NCBI RefSeq assembly: GCF_006171285.1
Contig: NZ_CP040889.1
Coordinates: 620,001-684,000, forward strand
DNA length: 64,000 bases
Reading direction: 5' to 3'
Origin: Leclercia adecarboxylata
GTDB lineage: Bacteria; Pseudomonadota; Gammaproteobacteria; Enterobacterales; Enterobacteriaceae
Shown: in pieces, positions 59,928 to 64,000 of the stretch
Numbering within the stretch: the first letter of the stretch is position 1
Layout: each line of letters opens with the position of its first letter
The notes under the pieces: model-generated
Seen by the model: only the letters and a program-made list of their open reading frames with translations
The model's database searches: none
Told to the model about the DNA's origin: nothing
Translations under genes and position numbers: made by a program

Positions 59928-61094
59928 TTACACGGACTTGATGGCGATGGACTCGCCCTGCATACGTTTACGCAGCGTACGCTTGGTACGGTCGATAACG
60001 TCACCGGCCAGCTGACCGCAGGCGGCATCGATATCATCACCGCGGGTTTTACGCACGATAGTGGTAAAGCCATACTCCATCAGAACCTTTGAGAAACGGT
60101 CGATACGGCTGTTTGAGCTACGGCCATACGGCGCGCCCGGGAACGGGTTCCATGGGATCAGGTTGATCTTGCACGGCGTGTCTTTCAGCAGTGCCGCCAG
60201 CTCGTGAGCGTGCTCGGTCCCGTCGTTGACGTGATCCAGCATGACGTACTCAATGGTGACGCGTCCCTGGTTGGCGTTGGACTTCGAAATGTAGCCGCGA
60301 ACCGAGTTCAGGAAGGTCTCAATGTTGTACTTCTTGTTGATTGGCACGATCTCATCGCGAATGGTGTCGTTTGGCGCGTGCAGCGAAATAGCCAGCGCAA
60401 CGTCAATCATATCGCCGAGTTTATCCAGCGCGGGCACAACGCCTGAAGTGGAGAGCGTAACGCGACGTTTGGACAAGCCAAAACCGAAGTCGTCGAGCAT
60501 GATTTCCATCGCCGGAACCACGTTAGTCAGGTTCAGCAGCGGCTCGCCCATCCCCATCATCACCACGTTGGTGATAGGACGGGTGCCGGTGACTTTTGCC
60601 GCACCGACGATTTTCGCCGCGCGCCACACCTGGCCGATAATCTCAGATACGCGCAGGTTACGGTTAAAGCCCTGCTGCGCCGTGGAGCAGAATTTACACT
60701 CCAGCGCACAACCCACCTGGGAGGAGACGCACAGGGTAGCGCGGTCGTCTTCCGGGATATAAACCGTCTCAACGCGCTGGTCGCCAACCGCAATCGCCCA
60801 CTTGATGGTGCCATCAGCAGAACGCTGCTCTTCCACCACTTCCGGCGCGCGGATTTCGGCCACGTCTTTCAGCTTGTTGCGCAGCACTTTATTGATGTCA
60901 GTCATGTCATCAAAGTTGTCGCTGCAATAGTGGTACATCCATTTCATGACCTGATCGGCACGAAACGGCTTCTCGCCCATCTCTTTGAAGAACTCGCGCA
61001 TCTGCTGACGGTTCAGGTCCAGCAGGTTGATTTTTCCATTTTTATTGGGAACCGCAGGAATGGCGACTTCGGAGGTGTTAACTAATTCAGACAT
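59928..61094 (-). CDS. rlmN: Dual-specificity RNA methyltransferase RlmN
   Basis: A 388-residue radical-SAM enzyme (E. coli 384) that makes 2-methyladenosine at A2503 of 23S rRNA and A37 of some tRNAs. The CxxxCxxC cluster motif is C129, C133 and C136 in [22 protein letters not shown] and [20 protein letters not shown] are conserved, and the C-terminal mechanistic cysteine is in [12 protein letters not shown]. The N-terminus is a few residues longer and more divergent than in E. coli. Confidence 0.97.
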   Translation of the reverse strand: MSELVNTSEVAIPAVPNKNGKINLLDLNRQQMREFFKEMGEKPFRADQVMKWMYHYCSDNFDDMTDINKVLRNKLKDVAEIRAPEVVEEQRSADGTIKWAIAVGDQRVETVYIPEDDRATLCVSSQVGCALECKFCSTAQQGFNRNLRVSEIIGQVWRAAKIVGAAKVTGTRPITNVVMMGMGEPLLNLTNVVPAMEIMLDDFGFGLSKRRVTLSTSGVVPALDKLGDMIDVALAISLHAPNDTIRDEIVPINKKYNIETFLNSVRGYISKSNANQGRVTIEYVMLDHVNDGTEHAHELAALLKDTPCKINLIPWNPFPGAPYGRSSNSRIDRFSKVLMEYGFTTIVRKTRGDDIDAACGQLAGDVIDRTKRTLRKRMQGESIAIKSV

Positions 61095-61147
61095 AATATT
61101 TTCCGGCCTCGTTGTTACACGTTATGGCCCGTGGAGGGTTGAAAAGA

Positions 61148-61183
61148 AACGCCCCGGAAAGCGGTCTGCTCGTCCGGGGCGTT
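61148..61183 (-). terminator. Terminator between ndk and rlmN
   Basis: AACGCCCCGG/CCGGGGCGTT arms around a 16-base loop, with TTTCTTTTC following on the minus strand. It lies about 80 bases beyond ndk and just before rlmN. Confidence 0.8.
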
Positions 61184-61263
61184 GCATTGTACAAAGTCTG
61201 GTGCAGGGATGCCACGTTTGCACGCGGCATTTACGAAAATAATGTGTAAACGAAACCGTTAAA

Positions 61264-61695
61264 TTAACGGGTACGTGGACACACTTCGCCTTCTGCGAAG
61301 AAGTAGGCGATTTCACGTTTAGCAGATTCTACGGAGTCGGAACCGTGGGTGCCGTTCTCGGTGAAGCTGTCAGCGTAATCTGCGCGCAGGGTACCTGCCA
61401 GCGCGTTGTCCGGGTTAGTTGCACCCAGCAGATCGCGGTGACGCTGAACGGCATTTTCGCCTTCCAGTACGGAAACCACGATTGGGCCAGAGGTCATGAA
61501 CTCAACCAGGCCGTCGAAGAATGGGCGACCTTCGTGCTCAGCATAGAAACCGCGAGCCTGCTCAACGGTCAGATGCAGCATTTTGGTACCAACAATTTTG
61601 AACCCTGCCGCTTCAAAGCGAGCAAAGATGCTGCCAATAACGTTTTTTGCCACCGCGTTTGGCTTGATGATGGAAAAAGTACGTTCAATAGCCAT
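61264..61695 (-). CDS. ndk: Nucleoside diphosphate kinase
   Basis: A 143-residue NDK (E. coli 143) balancing nucleoside triphosphates by phosphohistidine transfer. [15 protein letters not shown] is the N-terminal signature and the active histidine is H117 in ENGTHGSDS. The C-terminus is EGEVCPRTR. It has its own promoter upstream. Confidence 0.98.
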   Translation of the reverse strand: MAIERTFSIIKPNAVAKNVIGSIFARFEAAGFKIVGTKMLHLTVEQARGFYAEHEGRPFFDGLVEFMTSGPIVVSVLEGENAVQRHRDLLGATNPDNALAGTLRADYADSFTENGTHGSDSVESAKREIAYFFAEGEVCPRTR

Positions 61696-61751
61696 GATTA
61701 CCTCTGTGATTTGTTCTGTTGTTTTGCATTCATGCGAAATATATGGCGCGG

Positions 61752-61780
61752 ATTATAATGAGCATTGGCGCCATTGCCTA
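61752..61780 (-). promoter_or_regulatory. ndk promoter
   Basis: Minus-strand TATAAT (61752-61757) with TAGGCA as -35 (61775-61780) at 17-base spacing, about 57 bases upstream of the ndk start. Confidence 0.65.
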
Positions 61781-61850
61781 TGGATGCATGTAACATTTTT
61801 TTAAAATAAGACGAGTTTTAACAACAGATCCTTGCCGAAACGCGTTTTTT

Positions 61851-64000
61851 TCATTGCAGGGTGAAATCCACGGTCGCCACCTGCCCCGCCTCATCCATCA
61901 CCAGCAGTTGATAATCCCCTGCCTTTTCAAGGCGCAGCGTATACACCCGCCCCTGGACATTCAGCGGTTCGCCGTTGAGAAACCACCAGCGCGGTCCGTC
62001 GCTGCCGCTGACCTGCAGAGGCAGCGAGACCTGCGACTCGCCCGGCAGGCGTTTAATCACCACTCCCTGACGAATGCCGGAGAGCAGCAGCGGCGCCGGG
62101 AAGGCCTGGTTCAGCGGTGGGCAGGCTGTTGACGCAGGCGGAATGCGCGACGATCGCCGCTCCGCCTGGGGCAGCCACGGCTCCAGCGGCAGCGGCCAGA
62201 CGTCCACGCTTTTTTCCTGCGCCTGCGGGCAGTCCGCCGCTACCCGTTTGCCGCTATTATCGAGCCAGACCGGGAAACGAATGCCGCGAATGCCCTCCTG
62301 CTCCGGCAGGAGCAGCGTCGGCGGCTGGCTTCCTTCAAGCAGCCAGGTCGCGAGCCGACGGCGGCAGTTGCTGTCCCCCTCCGGCAGCGACTGGCCGGCT
62401 GGCCAGCAGATCACCCCGCGGCTCACCGATTCAGGGCGCGGATCGCGCGGCAGACGCGCTTCCTCCAGCGCCGAGCGCGACTGCAGTAGATTGTTGACCT
62501 GATTCAACACCGGCACGGCGCTGGCAAACCCAAACTGCCCGGCCACCGGGGTGCCGTCCGGCCTGCCGGTCCAGATGCCAATCACGTAGCGCGCGTTCAC
62601 CCCTATCGCCCATGCGTCACGATAGCCGTAGCTGGTGCCGGTTTTTACCGCCAGCGGCACCACCTGCGCAAGGGCGCTGTCCGGCAGCGGTTGCGCCTCG
62701 TTCGCCAGAATGCGCCGGATGATCCACGCGGATCCCGGCGACAATAAGGGCCGTTCGAGCAGCGGATCTGCTGGCTGTAAACGCAGTTTCCCTGCGCGAC
62801 CCTGCCGGGCAAAGGCGCTGTACGCTGCGGCAATGTCCTCCAGACGCGCCCCGGTCCCCCCCAGGATCAGGGAGAGGTTCGGCTGAGCGCCAGCAGGCAG
62901 AAGAAGCGGTAATCCGACGTTACGCAGCATCCCGGCAAACTTTTTCGGCCCGTAAGCCTCCAGCACCTGAACGGCGGGCAGGTTCAGGGATCGCACCAGC
63001 GCCTCGCTCATGCTGATCGGACCGTGAAAGCCGCTGTCAAAGTTACCCGGACGGTAATCGCCGGTGCGTCGCGGCACATCCTGCAGCAGCGAGGCCGGGT
63101 GGATCAGCCCGTCATCCATCGCCAGGCCATAGACAAACGGCTTCAGCACCGATCCCGGGGATCGGATCGCGCTGACCATATCCACATGGCTGAAACGGCT
63201 GTCGTCGTTGATGTCCACCGATCCAACCCAGCCGCGCACTTTCATATTGGTATGATCCACGACGATCATCGCCAGCGAACTGCGGGGTGGCAGGCGGGAC
63301 TTCCAGTTCAGGGCCAGCTTTTCCAGCTGGCGCTGCAGCGTGGCATCCAGAGTAGTCACCACTTTGCTGTCCCGGCTTTTGCCCAGCATCATGCGCGAGA
63401 ACAGCGGCGCAAGCTGCGGCATCTGCCGGGGCGCCAGCCAGACGGGTTCTTCCTGCGACTCTTTAACCTGACGCGCAGACCAGACGCTCTGAGAGGCCAT
63501 GCGGTTGAGGACTTTATTGCGCGCCGCCTCGGCACGTTGCGGCCAGCGGTCCGGGCGTAAACGGCTCGGCGCCTGCGGCAATACGGCAAGCAGCGCGGCT
63601 TCGGAGTAACTCAACTGCGCAGGGGATTTTCCCAGATAGGCCCAGCTTGCGGCCCCCACGCCCTGCAGGGTGCCGCCAAACGGGGCGCGATTGAGATAAA
63701 GCGTCAGAATGTCACGTTTTGAGAGGTGCCACTCCAGCTGGAACGCCCGCCAGAGCTGACGGACTTTGCCGCCCAGCGTGCGGGAATGGGGATCCAGCAG
63801 ACGGGCCACCTGCATGGTCAGCGTACTGCCGCCCGAGATCACCTTCCCGGCAATCAGATCCTGCCAGGCAGCGCGCAGTACCGAAAAGGGATTGACGCCC
63901 GGATGATCCCAGAACCAGCGATCTTCATACTGGATCAGCGCCTCAAGATAGCGCGGCGAAACCTCTTCGATGGTGACCGGATAACGCCAGATCCCGTCGC
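61851..64000 (-). CDS. pbpC: Penicillin-binding protein 1C (5' end outside the window)
   Basis: About 716 codons of a bifunctional class A PBP (E. coli PbpC 770). The open frame continues to the window edge, so the N-terminal membrane anchor is missing. Glycosyltransferase motifs are YEDRWFWDHPGVNP, GGSTLTMQVARLLDP and LSKRDILTLYLNRAPFGG. Transpeptidase motifs are SPGSVLKPF (SxxK serine) and KTGTSYGYRDAW. The C-terminal ~90 residues form the BiPBP_C beta domain. It polymerises glycan in the periplasm and is a minor, non-essential PBP in E. coli. Confidence 0.96.
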   Translation of the reverse strand, partial: DGIWRYPVTIEEVSPRYLEALIQYEDRWFWDHPGVNPFSVLRAAWQDLIAGKVISGGSTLTMQVARLLDPHSRTLGGKVRQLWRAFQLEWHLSKRDILTLYLNRAPFGGTLQGVGAASWAYLGKSPAQLSYSEAALLAVLPQAPSRLRPDRWPQRAEAARNKVLNRMASQSVWSARQVKESQEEPVWLAPRQMPQLAPLFSRMMLGKSRDSKVVTTLDATLQRQLEKLALNWKSRLPPRSSLAMIVVDHTNMKVRGWVGSVDINDDSRFSHVDMVSAIRSPGSVLKPFVYGLAMDDGLIHPASLLQDVPRRTGDYRPGNFDSGFHGPISMSEALVRSLNLPAVQVLEAYGPKKFAGMLRNVGLPLLLPAGAQPNLSLILGGTGARLEDIAAAYSAFARQGRAGKLRLQPADPLLERPLLSPGSAWIIRRILANEAQPLPDSALAQVVPLAVKTGTSYGYRDAWAIGVNARYVIGIWTGRPDGTPVAGQFGFASAVPVLNQVNNLLQSRSALEEARLPRDPRPESVSRGVICWPAGQSLPEGDSNCRRRLATWLLEGSQPPTLLLPEQEGIRGIRFPVWLDNSGKRVAADCPQAQEKSVDVWPLPLEPWLPQAERRSSRIPPASTACPPLNQAFPAPLLLSGIRQGVVIKRLPGESQVSLPLQVSGSDGPRWWFLNGEPLNVQGRVYTLRLEKAGDYQLLVMDEAGQVATVDFTLQ

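Overview
The window reads as one continuous chromosomal segment of a member of the Enterobacteriaceae. Gene order follows the Escherichia coli K-12 talA-tktB to pbpC stretch almost gene for gene, and most proteins have the same length as, and near-identical motifs to, their E. coli counterparts. Several accessory insertions, the REP-like sequences and the absence of a hydrogenase-4 (hyf) operon between bcp and perM point to an Enterobacter/Lelliottia/Leclercia-type genome rather than Escherichia. That genus guess is inference. No rRNA, tRNA, CRISPR array, IS element, prophage or clear pseudogene was found.

Layout. 1-6 kb: end of talA, tktB (pentose phosphate pathway), ypfG, nudK and aegA. 6-11.6 kb: the nitrate/nitrite sensor narQ and the RND pump acrD, then a small-protein region (ypfM plus a possible 38-residue membrane peptide). 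11.7-21.2 kb: yffB-dapE-ypfN, ypfH, tmcA-ypfJ, purC, bamC-dapA, gcvR-bcp. Lysine/cell-wall precursor synthesis (dapE, dapA), purine synthesis and outer-membrane assembly (bamC) are interleaved here. 21.3-27.3 kb: perM, bepA-yfgD, hda, and uraA-upp (uracil salvage). 27.5-29 kb: an inserted 6-phospho-beta-glucosidase gene with its own LacI-type operators. 29.2-37.5 kb: purMN, ppk-ppx (polyphosphate), yfgF (cyclic-di-GMP phosphodiesterase) and yfgG. 37.5-42.1 kb: an accessory cassette where E. coli has yfgH/yfgI, made of a LysR regulator, an MFS transporter, an SDR oxidoreductase and three exported proteins (DUF6130-like, DUF1471, alpha/beta hydrolase). 42.2-46.8 kb: guaBA and xseA. 46.8-52.4 kb: a second accessory zone with an MFS transporter, a protealysin-type M4 protease with its emfourin-type inhibitor, yfgJ, a Gfo/Idh/MocA oxidoreductase and a POT peptide transporter. 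52.7-64 kb: the conserved der-bamB-yfgM-hisS-ispG-rodZ-rlmN-ndk block and a 5'-truncated pbpC.

Regulation visible in the sequence. PurR-type boxes sit at purC, purM and guaB, tying three purine loci into one regulon. A BaeR-like box precedes acrD, an FNR-like box lies between yfgF and yfgG, a sigma-E-like promoter precedes bepA, and LacI-type operators flank the beta-glucosidase promoter. Intergenic spaces between convergent genes carry REP-like palindromes. Two of them carry inverted copies of one composite repeat-terminator module.

No unmistakably new system is present. The best candidates for undescribed biology are the 37.5-42.1 kb cassette, the 38-residue ORF near 11.5 kb, the structured yfgG leader and the composite repeat module.
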